From Diploptera punctata (taxonomy: Eukaryota; Arthropoda; Insecta; Blattodea; Blaberidae): a stretch of 64,000 bases of DNA. The DNA lies in assembly GCA_030220185.1 (NCBI GenBank), contig JASPKZ010001230.1:1123001-1187000 (forward strand), in the 5' to 3' direction. The notes under the pieces are model-generated. The model was not told where the DNA came from. It ran no database searches and saw only the letters and a list, made by a program, of their open reading frames with translations. Both the position numbers and the translations under genes were made by a program. Below, piece by piece: positions 45,966-57,531 of the stretch (its first letter is position 1; every line of letters starts with the position of its first letter).

Positions 45966-46477
45966 TGAATATGTGTGGGAAATGACATTATAAGGTTTAT
46001 TTTAATTATATTTGAGTTGTGTTTTTTGACTCACCTCATATTTCTTGATTTTTATGCAGACCGGTTTCGTTGATATCTGTGCAACATTCTCGATGCATCA
46101 CAACTGTTTTTCCGCAGTTGTCCCTCCTGCAAATTGATTTCTGCGCCCTCTGTTGGCTGACCGATGAACTTCCAAATCAAACCTCTCTCTCCCTTTCACT
46201 GGGAATTTCAAAATTCATAGTTTTCTTTTTATTATTTTAATTTAATTAAGAATACAAAGAAAACCATGAATTTTTAAATTCCCAGTGAAAGGGAGAGGGG
46301 TTTTATTTGGAAGTTCATCGGTCAGCCAACAGAGGGCACAGAAATCAATTTGCAGGAGGGACAACTGCGGGAAAACAATTGTGATGCATTGAGAATGTTG
46401 CACAGATAGCAACGAAACTGATCTGCATAAAAATCGAGAAATATGAGGTGAGTCAAAAAACACAACTAAAATTTAAT
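45966..46477. mobile_element. Foldback element in last SCaMC intron
   Basis: Arms 46,002-46,229 and 46,255-46,480, about 25-bp loop. Termini GACTCACCTCATAT / ATATGAGGTGAGTC. Probable 12-bp TSD TAATACTATGAT / TAATGCTATGAT (45,954-45,965; 46,478-46,489, one mismatch). Arms include a stem GTTGC/GCAAC followed by GAAAC, but the CTGANGA half is degraded. The inner sequence resembles the 3' coding end of the PLE copies (the segment after GIY-YIG), so these are PLE-derived. Confidence 0.82.
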
Positions 46478-46501
46478 TAATGCTATGATGTTTATTTAAT
46501 A

Positions 46502-46712
46502 TCATTAAAAGGAGTCGGAATTTACACCTAACCTCATATTTTGTTGATTCTTGAGGATCGGTTTTGAAAGTTACACTGCTTCCATTCTCAACTAGAGTTG
46601 TAATGAAACAGTCGGATCCTAATTGAGAATGGAAGCAGTTTAACTTCCTAAACTGGTCCTCCAGAATCAACGAAATATGAGGTAAGGTGTGAATTCTGAC
46701 TCCTTTTAATGA
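46502..46712. mobile_element. Foldback element, adjacent to the previous one
   Basis: Arms 46,502-46,591 and 46,621-46,712, 29-bp loop. Termini again CACCTAACCTCATATTTTG / inverse. No clear hammerhead core and no convincing TSD. Confidence 0.82.
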
Positions 46713-47062
46713 CAATGAATATTATTTCATTCGTTCGTAGACTAACACTGGTTTAAATATATTTTAGTTACCTGAATTCAACATGAGATTTTTTCCTCAA
46801 GTTTTACATTTAGAAAAAGATCTAATCATAAATTCATATTATTTAAAAAATATTTGATTTATTATAAATACACCTTGGATTTTGTAAACTCTATAAGATC
46901 TAGATTTAGTCACCTAAAATAGGCCTTAGAAATGTAAAATAGGTTCTAAAAATACTACATTTAGCCTTTCAAAAATGTGTAGTATCATATAATATTTAAG
47001 AACAAAATGGATGTAAGAATTATGAAATTAATAAAAGAACTAGCGATTCCTTGGCTCTAAGA

Positions 47063-47238
47063 TTAATTCAAGCTCTAAAGTAAATGAGTACCAGATGATT
47101 GTTCTGGGGGTAAAGTTAGGCATCATGCAGGACTGACAACCTGACTAATATTTTGTGTCGATTGTATAGAAAGATGGGAGCCTTAAGCTCCTACTACCCA
47201 TAGGGCCTCCTAAGACCTATAGTGAGCTCACTTTACTT
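47063..47238 (+). mobile_element. SINE-C, partial
   Basis: Body and 3' end on the plus strand (GAGTACCAGATGATTGTTCT, GGAGCCTTAAGCTCCTACTA, CTCACTTTACTTT); the tRNA head is missing. Confidence 0.78.
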
Positions 47239-47553
47239 TTGAAATAAAGTTAGTTAACTACTCTAACTTATTTATTGACTGCAAAGAAAATTTACAACTT
47301 TTTCTTGTGTTATTTCACTGTCATGAAAATGTTATGAATATGTCAGGAATTGTCTTGAGATTTAGCAGCACTGAACTGGGGCAAATTATATGATTTAAAT
47401 TTTAAAAAAGGCAGTTTTACCACCAAAAGGTAGGAAATGGGTACTAATGGATAAAAATTTGTATGCTAGGCACAATTATTAGTCTTCTGAAATCTGTATC
47501 ATCATAATGGTTTTTATTTATCCACTCAGGGGGGGAAAATAGGGATAAAACCT

Positions 47554-47738
47554 AATTAATAGTGAGTGGAGAACATATTTTTATCGACTCACCTCATATG
47601 ATTTCAAATATCTTTGATACCGACGGTGGAAGCCATGACTGAAGAGGGACATGATATTGTCTGAAACCGTCGGTATCAAAGATATTTGAAATCATATGAG
47701 GTGAGTCGATAAAAATATGTTCTCCACTCACTATTAAT
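47554..47738. mobile_element. Foldback element with HHR-like core in its loop
   Basis: Perfect 73-bp arms (47,554-47,626; 47,666-47,738). The 39-bp loop carries CTGAAGA, stem GGACA/TGTCT, GAAAC (47,639-47,667). Arm termini carry ATATGAGGTGAGTC. Confidence 0.87.
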
Positions 47739-48169
47739 GATAAACCTCATAATGTTTACTTCCCAATATTAATTTAAATTTAAAACCTAATATCTGATTA
47801 ATTTAATCATAGAATAACCATACTCTAGACTTGCACAGAAATCAAAACATAGATAATTTATTCCTAAATATATCTAGCATAATTCTGAGAATTTAAATTC
47901 ATTGAAGAAATTTGTTTTTTGAAAACTCATCTCGTAAATTTCATGCTTTTCACGAAACCATGGTTTTGGGCAAAGTCTCACCCATCTTCAGTCAAAACTC
48001 CGAATGTTTACTTCCCAACATTAATATCAATATAATTTTGAGAACTCATTTTAAAGGAAGTTAAGTGGGCATGAGGACTATCTGAATATAAATAAGTGGA
48101 TCCTTCCCACTATCCAGGATTAGATACAGAGTTGATGCTCATCTGTGGTTCTTTAGTTCCTGGATTTAA

Positions 48170-48527
48170 GATAAAATCAAATGTTTCATACCTCTCCTCG
48201 TAATTAATCTTCTAAGTAGATCACGATTTCAAGACCATTGTGGTCCCATCCTCAGTACCTTCTTGATGACTGATGTTATGTCGATTGGAAGAACCACTTC
48301 TTATTCTTCCCTCTATTGGTGGACCAATAAACCTCTGGATCAGAGGGAAGAAGAAGAAGTGGTTCTTCCGATCGACATAACATCAGTCGTCAAGTTGGTA
48401 CTGAGGATGGGAGTGCAATGGTCTTGAAATTGCCATCTACTTACAAGATTAATATGAGGATAGGCATGAAACATTTAATTTTATCTTAAATTAAACATCA
48501 TAGTGATTTATTCCTATGAAAGTTTAA
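48170..48527. mobile_element. Foldback element, 12-bp TSD, with 3' tail
   Basis: Arms 48,164-48,314 and 48,342-48,491. TSD TCCTGGATTTAA (48,158-48,169; 48,528-48,539). After the right arm comes a tail ending ...GATTTATTCCTATGAAAGTTTAA; close relatives of this tail occur at about 2,519-2,545 and 55,727-55,752, probably relics of the same family. HHR-like cores: plus CTGAGGA...GAAAT (48,401-48,430) and its inverse (48,226-48,255). Confidence 0.87.
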
Positions 48528-48884
48528 TCCTGGATTTAAACCTAGCTGGGGTCAATGGATTTTATCAGAGCTTAAGTCTTCCTTCAGAAGAAAAGTAAAC
48601 CCATTTGTCCCATGTAGAGAACCACAAGACTGAAATCTGAGATCCCTGAAAAAGTTTGTTGACACCTAAAATGAATTCCAACGTTAATAGCCAGGCAAAT
48701 GATTACAACACAGATAGTGTGTATTATTTGTTGTGTGTGGGACTAAGACAAGACAGTCATATGTCTTACTACTCATTATACTATGTTGAAATCTTCAACT
48801 TCAGGTCAATATAAAAATCTATTCCCTGCTAATGACCAAAGTTATTAGTGTCATTAAATTTATTTTCTTTCAGGATTGTTACTG

Positions 48885-49445
48885 TTATTTACACAGGTAT
48901 CCTCAATCAAAATATAAAATTTTTCTTCCACACTTCCTGGTCTTGCGTGTCTGCTTCTGTCATATTTCTCTTCTTTCTGTTGTCTTTAATTTCCTTTATC
49001 CACGTTGGCTTTGGTCTACCATGTTTCCCTTTTCCAGGAGGTATCCATTTCAATACCTCTGTTTGTCTCTCTTCTCATTTGACCATACCATCTTAGTTGG
49101 ATTTCTTCAATCTCTTGTGCAATATCCTTTTCTACTTTCATTATTTCTCTTATTGAATTATTTTTTATTTTGTCTAATTTTGATATTCTTGCTGATCTTC
49201 TTAAGAAGTCCATTTCTGTAACTAATAATTTATTTCTGTATTTTTGCTTCAACGTCCATGTTTCTGCACCATATAATAAAATTCTCTTCACAATTGTGTT
49301 ATATATTAATAATTTAGTCCTCTTGATTATATTCCTATTCCATAAAATATAATTTAATATGCCAATAACTTTCTTTGTCACTTATTCTTTTTTCAATGTC
49401 AAATTCAGACGATCCATCTTTTTGAATTATTGAGCCCAAATATTT
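48885..49445 (-). mobile_element. LINE fragment, third family (RT C-terminus)
   Basis: A 121-codon minus frame (49,381-49,016) reads YNTIVKRILLYGAETWTLKQ, KYRNKLLVTEMDFLRRSARI, EEIQLRWYGQMRR: the post-RT region of a non-LTR retrotransposon unlike the TAAG-tail family. A frameshift leads to further matching sequence down to about 48,885. It lies in the last SCaMC intron. Confidence 0.88.
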
Positions 49446-49486
49446 AAAATATAGTGTCATTAAATAAAATACTATTATTCAAACCT

Positions 49487-49765
49487 GGCATTTGATAGTG
49501 TAGTTGGTTAAAGCAATATGCTACAAACCAGAAGTGCTTAGCTTGATTCTTGATGAGTTGGAATTTTGAACTGGCTTAACCCTTCTGACAAAAACATGGC
49601 CCTGCACCGTCCTCATCCTCTAACTCTAATATGTATTAGATCTGGGTAAACAGGCAACTGTTATATAGATCAGTCTGGTGACATCTCATCAAACAGTGGG
49701 AACATAACCTCCTACAACACTAAGAGCCCCATAAGACATGTAGACGAAATCACTTTACCATTTAC
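49487..49765 (+). mobile_element. SINE-C, old
   Basis: GATAGTGTAGTTGGTTAAAG head, then ACATGGCCCTGCACCGTC and TAAGAGCCCCATAAGAC; strongly diverged. Confidence 0.72.
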
Positions 49766-50059
49766 TATCCAAACCTTTAATCGGTTAAATTGGTGGCTGA
49801 CGTATCTGACCAACATGTATTTTATATCCTGAACTCAAATTGCATTTTTAAACTAAAAGCATCATGTGAAGTAGAATTCAGGATGGATTGAGTTCCAAGG
49901 TCATTCTGGAAAAATACAGGATAGTATTCCAGTTCTGTTAAATTCTTTATTACTTCAATATTTTTGGCATATTGCGAAAGAGTGTCTGCCATGTTTGTCT
50001 GTTCATCATTGCATTTTCTTTCTCTTAAGCTTTATTTTATAACTGCTCTGAAATCCAAA

Positions 50060-50290
50060 ACTTTCTAATTTTTTAGGCATTAAGTTCCTTGCCCCTCTGA
50101 TCTCGAAGGGTTGCAGGTTGAAATCCGATTGGGATAGATGATTTTTTTAGGATAGAGAAATCCAAGGGAAAGATTTTAAGCTGTAGGTTCCCAGTCTGAA
50201 GATTTTCAGGTTCATGAAAGAATATAAAGTCTAGAACCTCTGAGCAAAATTTATAGGTTTTCCATCCAAGTAATATCTTACTTAATAATT
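50060..50290 (+). mobile_element. SINE-D
   Basis: Plus orientation: head GATCTCGAAGGGTTGCAGG...TTGAAATCC; then AAATCCAAGGGAAAGATTTT and CAGTCTGAAGATTTTCAGG. Confidence 0.75.
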
Positions 50291-50809
50291 GAGTTAGAAT
50301 TTGACTGGTTTCAATACTTATGTGTATCATCTTCAGCTCTCTCTAACTGTTTACATATCACTTCTTGTAAATAATAATTAATATCTTAGTTACCTTCTAG
50401 ATGTCTCTTTGAGGTGAAGACTTGTACATTTGTCACTTGCTGACATTTGTAAAGACAGAAAATTATAATACTTACATTATAAAAAAAAAGTACCATGTTA
50501 AAATTGGATGGTGTTATGCATCAACCAGTTATGTGCTATTATGTAAGTTTTGAGAGAGAAAATGTTTAAAGTTTAAGTCAATCTTCAAAATTTATTGTAG
50601 TGCCAAACTAATTGTATTGGATATAGAAAGTTATTTTCCTTGACGATTTTATTATTAATTTAACACTTCTCATTGTTCAATGAACAATGGCTATAAAGTA
50701 GTGTTAAATTCCCAATAAATGTCTTCTTAACTAAGAAGCCGCCATTTGCAAAGATAGAAGCTATGGTTTCAAGCATTTGGCGCGAGGGAATTACAACGTA
50801 CATAAGAGA

Positions 50810-50933
50810 AAAATTTGCGTCTAGATCGTAACTCGCCTCGGTAGCTCAGTTGGTAGAGCACTTGGCCCGGAAAGCCAAGGGTCCCGGGTTCGAGTCCCGG
50901 TCTAGGCGAACATTTTTCTCTTCAAATATAATT
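50810..50933 (+). mobile_element. tRNA-like element with inverted ends
   Basis: Core GCCTCGGTAGCTCAGTTGG ... GGGTTCGAGTCCCGG ... TCTAGGC (50,833-50,906): A box, B box, near-complete acceptor stem, 9-nt anticodon loop (CCCGGAAAG between CTTGG and CCAAG). Bounded by AAGAGAAAAATTTGCG and the inverse CGAACATTTTTCTCTT. Same family as 59.2 kb. A functional tRNA is unlikely because of the loop and TIRs. Confidence 0.78.
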
Positions 50934-51283
50934 TATTTTCCTTGTTTGACAGTTATGCATCGACAATCTAAAAGCAGGAACATTTGGCACTTAGCTGCAT
51001 GATGCAAAATTTAGATTAGCGTTTATGAAGATCTGGTTTCATAGCTGTTTCTTGCAAAACAAAAAAACCTCTGATTTGACAAATTGTGTTTACATTTTTC
51101 TTTAATAATAAGACTATGTTTAAAGATTTGGCACTAAAAGTGCGCATACTCTTATTTCATGAGCCAGTGCAGCAGATGACATCAAAATCTCATTTTTTTT
51201 AAAAAAGGCACTTAGCCAGTTGATGCATAACATCGTCCAATTCAGAAATGTAAATAGAAAATTTATAATGCCTTACAATTTAA

Positions 51284-51725
51284 TATAATAAATTTGGGAA
51301 TTTTTACATGTTTTCTTAATAAGAATCAAATGAATCTTGAATTTTTCTTACCTCATACATGTTTTTTAACACAGAACTGCAATATCAGAAAAAACATCTT
51401 TTCCATCTTCAGCTGTTTTCACGACTCAATTTTTTTTTCTCTTTTGCCATTAATTTTCTAAACTGCCATCTGGTGTACTTCTGAAGAAGTAATTTTTTTT
51501 TTCTCTTTTGCCAGTAATTTTCTAAACTGCCATCTGGTGTACTTTAGAAGATTACTTCTTCAAAAGTACACCAGATGGCAGTTTAGAAAAATTACTGGCA
51601 AAAGAGAAAAAAAAAATGACAGTTGTGAAAACAGCTGAAGATTGAAAAGATGTTTTTTCTGATATTGCAGTTCTATGTTAAAAAAAATAGATGTATGAGG
51701 TAAGAAGAATTCACAATTAATTTGA
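51284..51725. mobile_element. Foldback element just before last SCaMC exon, 14-bp TSD
   Basis: TSD GCCTTACAATTTAA (51,270-51,283; 51,726-51,739). Right arm about 51,555-51,710; left arm about 51,344-51,480, followed by a roughly 52-bp segment duplicated directly (51,430-51,480 and 51,493-51,544, coding text CTCTTTTGCCA...CATCTGGTGTAC). Termini CTTACCTCATAC / GTATGAGGTAAG. The core CTGAAGA is kept (51,635-51,641) but GAAAC has become GATAT. Confidence 0.85.
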
Positions 51726-51777
51726 GCCTTACAATTTAACTGTACTTGATATTCATTGTATTATTATTTTTTTGCAG

Positions 51778-51971
51778 TAGTCACAAATGTTGGGCAGCCT
51801 CAAGAAATGTGTAGTATGATGGGAATAATTCGAAATATAATTCAGAGAGATGGTTTATTGGGACTTTACCGAGGCATTACTCCAAACTTCATGAAGGTTG
51901 CACCTGCCGTTAGCATTAGCTATGTTGTTTATGAAAGATGCCGCCAGACTTTGGGTGTAAATATGACGTGA
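51778..51971 (+). CDS. SCaMC: SCaMC mitochondrial carrier, exon E (last coding exon, with stop)
   Basis: Acceptor tttttttgcag; the first two bases complete a split codon (G|TA, Val) from exon D, then 63 sense codons and TGA at 51,969-51,971. It encodes [19 protein letters not shown], then the matrix helix and helix 6: [25 protein letters not shown], ending TLGVNMT. The [24 protein letters not shown] block is diagnostic for SCaMC. The five exons give 308 residues, against roughly 470-580 for full-length family members; the missing part is the N-terminal EF-hand half. A foldback insertion ends only 38 bp upstream of the splice acceptor. The 3' UTR must start at 51,972; its end is not clear. Confidence 0.96.
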
Positions 51972-52475
51972 TGACGGAATCACGTTAGGAAAGTACACAA
52001 GCTGCACTCTGCCCAGCGGCACGAAGATCTTAGCCTACTAGTATATCTTTGTGTCGCTATTTCTGTATTTATTCATAATGAAGAAGATTATCTACAGGCA
52101 TTTGAGACAAGTTTACATGGAACAGAGTTTTACATGATTTACGTCTAATATTTTAAGTATTGATTTCTAGGATCTAATATAATTTGATGTAAGTATTTTA
52201 TTTGTTTGTGAAACATTGAATTATATTTTATACCTTATATACATATGTTCTTCAGACATGGGCATTAATATTCAGTGGGGACTTTGAGGTAGTGACTGAA
52301 ATACAAAAGTGCTCTTTTCCCAGAAATGCATTTAAAAATATAAAAGAAACAACTACCTTAATACCAGGGAACATTCAAAGATTCTTGAAGTGCAGCTCAT
52401 ATGGAGATGAAAGTTATTCCTTACAAAATTTAAGGATTTTTTCTTAATGTAAAAGCTTATGTTATATAAAATATA

Positions 52476-53395
52476 CAGTGGACACTTTTTAATTCAAACT
52501 CAAGGGGGAATTTTTTAAAAATTCAAATTATCGAAACTTCGAATTAACAAAAGACACTATATTTTTGCTTTAAAATTTTTAACGCCCAACTTTTCTGCAA
52601 TACTTCGGCTTTGACACGCACTAATGGGCTATTCAATGGTACGTTACGAACACGCGATTGTTTGAACTTTTTGAACACACACACATCAACTTCAGGAAAT
52701 TCACCTCCTCTCGTGTGTTTCTTACTTCCACCACTTCTTAGGTTCCAAACTCTCCGTTATTTTTTCTTTATTCTTTAAGCAGGTGAATAAAGTGTTCGGC
52801 AGAATTCCGTATTCCTTGGCAATATCACACTTCTTCTTTGTTCCTTTTTCTACTTCCCTGAGCACTTCAAACTTTTTTTGCTAATGTTAAACTGGTGTAC
52901 ACTCCGTGTTTTGACATTGTGAATCGAGTCACTTAACACATTCGTTCTGAGTAAGTTTTTTAACTATACTATACTGTGCGTGTACATGTACCTGTACTGT
53001 AAAAGTAAGGGAGGATACATGCATTATTCTCAGTTTTTGGGCTATGAGCGAGGGTTGGGTGTCTGTACTGTACCCGACGTCACAAAGCGCTGGACAATGC
53101 GGTCCATTTCGCTTGCCATCTAACAGGATTTTAACAATAAGCTACTAGGAATATGGGCACTAGACGAATTCTTGGAATTTTCAACCATATTCAAACTTTT
53201 ATAGAATTCAGATACTTTTTTCATTATCAATAAATTGAATTATGGCTTTGAATTATCCAAATGTTGGCTTCAAAACGTCAAATTAAACATGGATTTTTAA
53301 CATTATTTTAAATAGGAGTTTCAAGTGGATTGTAGTTACATTCAAATTACCCAATTATTCAAATTATCGAACGTCGAATTAACCGGTGTCCACTG
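52476..53395 (-). mobile_element. pogo/Tigger-type DNA transposon, internally deleted
   Basis: Ends CAGTGGACAC... with an inverse at the right; TA flanks. Inner termini contain repeated TTCGAATTA-like inverted motifs. The minus strand encodes an N-terminal CENP-B-like helix-turn-helix: MSKHGVYTSLTLAKK, one extra A (frameshift), then FEVLREVEKGTKKKCDIAKE and YGILPNTLFTCLKNKEKIT. Upstream-frame text resembling FPEVDVCVFKKFKQSRVRNV is the second DNA-binding half. The DDE catalytic part is missing. It lies in the SCaMC 3' flank, 0.5 kb after the stop codon, perhaps within the 3' UTR. Confidence 0.9.
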
Positions 53396-54432
53396 TATTA
53401 TCTTCCAATATTATTTTGTGTAACTGAAATTTGAGCTTGCATTAAGACTTACTTAAGTTCAAAAAGAGGAATAATGTCATAGCAGACATGGGGAATGTTG
53501 AACCAGCAAAGATTTCAAAATTTGGGGAATTAGAACTGTGTGCTCTGGAAAAAGGACTCTATAATCAATGTTTGCCTACTGCCTACTGTTTTCATGATCA
53601 GCTATATTATTATTTTATACTGACATAAAATTTGTTTTACATTAGTTGCTATAATTTATATGTACTTTATATACACAAGTTCACAAACTTCTTCATCGAA
53701 GAGAAATTTTATGTATAATTTTTATTTAAGAATATTGGAAATGTTAAAAAAGATGGAAATTAAATAACAGAAGTAAAATCTACACTTCACCGACAAACTA
53801 GTTGCATGGCAACTTCAGATATTTTGAGAACACATTAATGGTGATGCACGATACTTCACATTTTTTATAAGAAGTTAAACAATATAGAAAAAATAATTAA
53901 ATATTTATATGCTTAAATCATATACAATTATGAATTCTCAGAATGATAGGAAGTAATAATATGAGGTGAGATGTAAATTATCAATTCAATCTCTAGACAA
54001 TTGTGGATATCTTAAAAATGTTGATGTTTTAAGCATTTGATTTTGAAAAATGTGCAGTTCTTCCAAATTTAATTTAATTAATATCTGACAATTTATAATT
54101 TGATTTCCAGACACATCTCAAAGCAGTGAACAGAAGAATAATTGTATTTTTTCTAAATTTCAAAGTGAAATTGTATATATAAAAATTAAATATTGTTACA
54201 CACTGGTATAAGTAAAAAAAATAAAGTACTTTTATTGCATATTGATGTTGAGAGTGAACCACGTGCTTTTAATGAATGCAAAATTCTAACAATTGCATAA
54301 CCTGCAATTTTGAAATTTTTAGTAGATAACTGTAATTCGTAGTCCAAATGTATCAGTCTCAGTTAAAATGTTACTTATGTGATTTTCATACTCAAGAAAT
54401 CCAATGCACTGTTGAATTTACTTAGAATATGT
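53396..54432. other. SCaMC 3' flank or UTR, no coding feature
   Basis: Contains possible poly-A signals (AATAAA near 54,219). The 3' UTR end cannot be fixed by eye. Confidence 0.4.
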
Positions 54433-54443
54433 TATAATTAATT

Positions 54444-54571
54444 AATATTTAATTTTAGGAGGTGATTTTTTAGGTTATTTTAATTAAATTATTTTCAATC
54501 TGATCATCTTACTTCAAGAAACAATCAACATTAATATTGAGGCAAGATGATCAGACTGAAAATAATTAAAT
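54444..54571. mobile_element. Minimal foldback element, TSD
   Basis: Arms of 30 bp (54,481-54,510; 54,544-54,573) around a loop with ATTAATATTGAGG. TSD TATAATTAATT (54,433-54,443; 54,572-54,582). The left extension TATTTAATTTTAGGAGG... is shared with the 61.4-kb element. Confidence 0.78.
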
Positions 54572-54929
54572 TATAATTAATTGTTGCAGCATGTTTTTAT
54601 CTGTGGAATAATGAATGTATTCAGAAGGTAGTAATAGTATTATTGCTGCTTTCTTTCAAAGCTCTATTGTGGAGAAACAATTTCATTGCATAGAAATGTG
54701 TATCTAATTTCAAAATACCAGAACATACTGCATTTAACATTTCAATATTGGAATATGTAAATACCATAGAGGTAAAATTGAATAAAATAATGTCTTTCTT
54801 CTTATCTGAAGTATATCCAAATCTTCAAGAATTCATAGTTACAGACAAAATTGTCGAGATATTCTTCTAGTACTGACATCTTTAGTGATCATCTGCTTTG
54901 GTCCTTGTATTTTCATTCATGCCATTCGT

Positions 54930-55130
54930 CATCTTCTTCTTCCTTTCATGTGATAGACAGAGTAGTTTGTTATGATCTCAATCCAATGTTTGAAGGGTCT
55001 GCCCAAAGATCTCTTGCCTGGTGGCTGGTAATTTAAGATTTGACGTATTCTTGTTCTGCTCATTCTTCTTATGTGAGATTTCCAGTTGTTTCTATATTTT
55101 TGTACATATTCCATGATTGATTCTGTTTGT
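54930..55130 (-). mobile_element. LINE fragment (C-terminal)
   Basis: 61-codon minus frame with YVQKYRNNWKSHIRRMSRTR, then NYQPPGKRSLGRPFKHW, a familiar LINE RT C-terminal pattern (N-W-x-x-H-x-x-R-M-x-x-x-R). Short and truncated. Confidence 0.75.
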
Positions 55131-55619
55131 AATTCTTTGAGAATTCATCTTAATCATGCCATTCAGAGCTTCTTCCTTCTGGTTTACATGGAGGTAATTT
55201 GTTTTCTCATGTTTTTTTAACATATCCTACCCATCTGTCTTGATATTATAATGACTATTATAAAATTTTTGGTATTTATACAGATGATACAGTTCTTCCT
55301 TTTTCCTCTGCTGGCCAGAGATTTTTCATAATCTCATCCTTTCAGATATATTTAAACATGATATATCTCCCTGCGATGAAGTCCAAATTCCCTACTTTAG
55401 ATAAGACATGATTAAAAATAATGTTTAACCATAAATCGTATCTTAAAGTACATAGTCTAGTTATATGATATAATTATTAAAGTCAATCTTGAATTATTTG
55501 TGCTTCAATTTAATTGTTGTTTAATGACTTGTTATATTAAGTTACTGTGATTTGAAATGAATACCATAAATTGCCAAACAGCAAAACTAACATTAAATTC
55601 ATGATTAAATTAAAATGCT

Positions 55620-55755
55620 TCATACCTCTCCTCATATCCAGTCTTCTAAGTAGATTGCAATTTTAAAGCCTTGGTCACTTCATCTTCAGTACTTTCTTGT
55701 CGACTGATGTTATGTCAATCAGAAGTGATTTATTCCTATAAAAGTTCAACATTAA
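55620..55755 (-). mobile_element. Single-arm relic of the 48.2-kb foldback family
   Basis: Matches one arm of the 48.17-48.53-kb foldback: CATACCTCTCCTCATATCC, CTTCTAAGTAGAT, TCTTCAGTAC and CGACTGATGTTATGTC, then the tail TTATTCCTATAAAAGTTCAA. No opposite arm. Confidence 0.7.
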
Positions 55756-57100
55756 ATTCTTTTAACTGAGGCTGGTGCACTGGGAAGATTTAGTCACCTT
55801 ATTCAGAAATGCAAGTCGGATAATATTAATATATAAAAATTATGTTTACAGAATAATAGTAATGTAACAATTTTGCTTTCATTAAATTATTTTGATTGTG
55901 TGTTATTAACTTATATTATTTTTTGTACTACATAACTTCTTATTTTCTTTTGTCTTCGTAACTAAGAGTTCAGTTACTATGTTATGTTTATGTTATCCGT
56001 GTGTATTTATTTGATGTAACTGTCTTTATGCTAAGTTCTTTTATCAATATGATTACAGGAACACCTGAACTGAAACGTGTTCTTTAATGTAAACATATAC
56101 AAACTAATAAAAGGGAGAACTTTTATATGCAATCAGTGTGAAGGTAAATAATCTGTTCTCTCTAAGATATCACCATAAAAATCTCTCTATAAAACAGTAT
56201 TTTTAATAATAAGTATTGTATTTAACTCTAAATGTACCAATTAATGATGTGTAATACAAATTTTAAACTGTTCCATGTCTTTTGTGCCAAAGCCTAGGTA
56301 CAAGGTAAAAAGTGGACAAATCTTCTTCTCAGAATATTTTCTCTGTGATGAAATGAATCTTAGGCTTTAGCTACACACAAATTTTCTTCTCATCAGATAA
56401 TATTGTGGATAAGCTGTGATTTAGTAATGGACGTATCTGGTACAGATAATGATGCATTTAAAAACTACTTCACTTTTCTTGCTTGGGTAGCCAACTATAC
56501 TAGAAAGCAACATTTTCTTCATCCCATCGTGAATGAATTTATTATCTTGCCAAGTGTAACTTCATATTGCAGGTTTATAGCATAAGAATGGACATATTAT
56601 GAACAAAAATTGTATTTAAATTTAACACATACAGTTGCTAGTGTATTATTCAGATTGTTTATATTTAAGTCTTTTAAAAAAAGCTGCAGCATTGTGGGGG
56701 GAAAAAATGTGATAAATTATTTGTACAAAGAATGGAGAGATGTTATATTTTACACTTCATCAAATAATTCATTAATATATGAAATTGTGATAAAATCAGT
56801 GCTTTAGTTGGAGAACAATATTTGGGAAGACTCATCTTTATAGGAGCTTCCATGAAGAAGCTGTTATACTTTATGTAGTATGACCATTTTTAATGACTTT
56901 TGACCAAAAAAAAAAACTTCCAGCACAATTGCTATAATAAATTATAAGGGAATGAACTTAAAAAATCCACCTCAAATATTTGGGGCCCCATATTCCCCTC
57001 TCCTAACTGAAGCACTGGATAAAGTGTTATAAAAATGGGAAGATTGTGTAATGTTACTGAAACTTGGAATGTCTTTTCTCTTGATACTATGTTATTAAAA
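55756..57100. other. No recognised feature
   Basis: AT-rich; short frames only. Confidence 0.45.
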
Positions 57101-57114
57101 ATGTATTACCTTTA

Positions 57115-57306
57115 ATTAAATTATTTTTAGTCTATTTTTGATCTTACCTCAGTATTAATGTTGATTTGTTCTTGAACATATTTTGATTATGATATAATTG
57201 AAACATGTTCCAGAACAAATCAACATTAATATTGAGGTAAGATGAAAAACAGACTAAAAATAATTTAATTAAAATAACCTCAAAATATTACTTCCTAAAA
57301 TGAAAT
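57115..57306. mobile_element. Foldback element, 14-bp TSD
   Basis: Arms 57,111-57,179 and 57,205-57,273; 25-bp loop. TSD ATGTATTACCTTTA (57,101-57,114; 57,307-57,320). Same terminal sequence as the 61.4-kb PLE unit (TTGATTTGTTCTTG... / inverse) but no coding core. The loop side shows ATTA-TGATA-TAAT then TGAAAC, a decayed hammerhead-like hairpin. Confidence 0.86.
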
Positions 57307-57531
57307 ATGTATTACCTTTATTCAATCTGAGGACAAGAATTATAGCATAATTGGATTAATGGATACACAAAGCAATTCATTGTTTGTAGAGGCCAACAGA
57401 ATATCAAGAGAAGACACCTGAGTTTTGGTGATTGAATAATGTGAATGGTACTGTAAAGAATAAGGGCAATGATTACCATACCTTTCAGAAAATTTTCCCT
57501 GCGTCTTTTCCAAACTGAAGCATTCATTATA

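Larger units (their letters stand above)
38056..51777 (+). other. SCaMC introns (four, 2.1 to 5.9 kb)
   Basis: Introns 38,056-40,811, 41,070-43,166, 43,335-45,757 and 45,906-51,777 separate the five carrier exons. All are GT-AG. They are loaded with repeats, listed separately. The last intron (5.9 kb) alone carries at least five palindromic insertions, a LINE fragment, three SINE copies and a tRNA-like element. Exonic reading frames remain intact, so the host gene is probably functional despite the insertions. Confidence 0.9.

Noticed and set aside
48832..49221. 129-codon plus-strand hydrophobic ORF
   Set aside because: Shadow of the minus-strand LINE coding sequence at 48.9-49.4 kb.
50833..50908. 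Functional tRNA gene
   Set aside because: 9-nt anticodon loop, acceptor mismatch and TIR-like flanks shared with the 59.2-kb element point to a tRNA-derived repeat.
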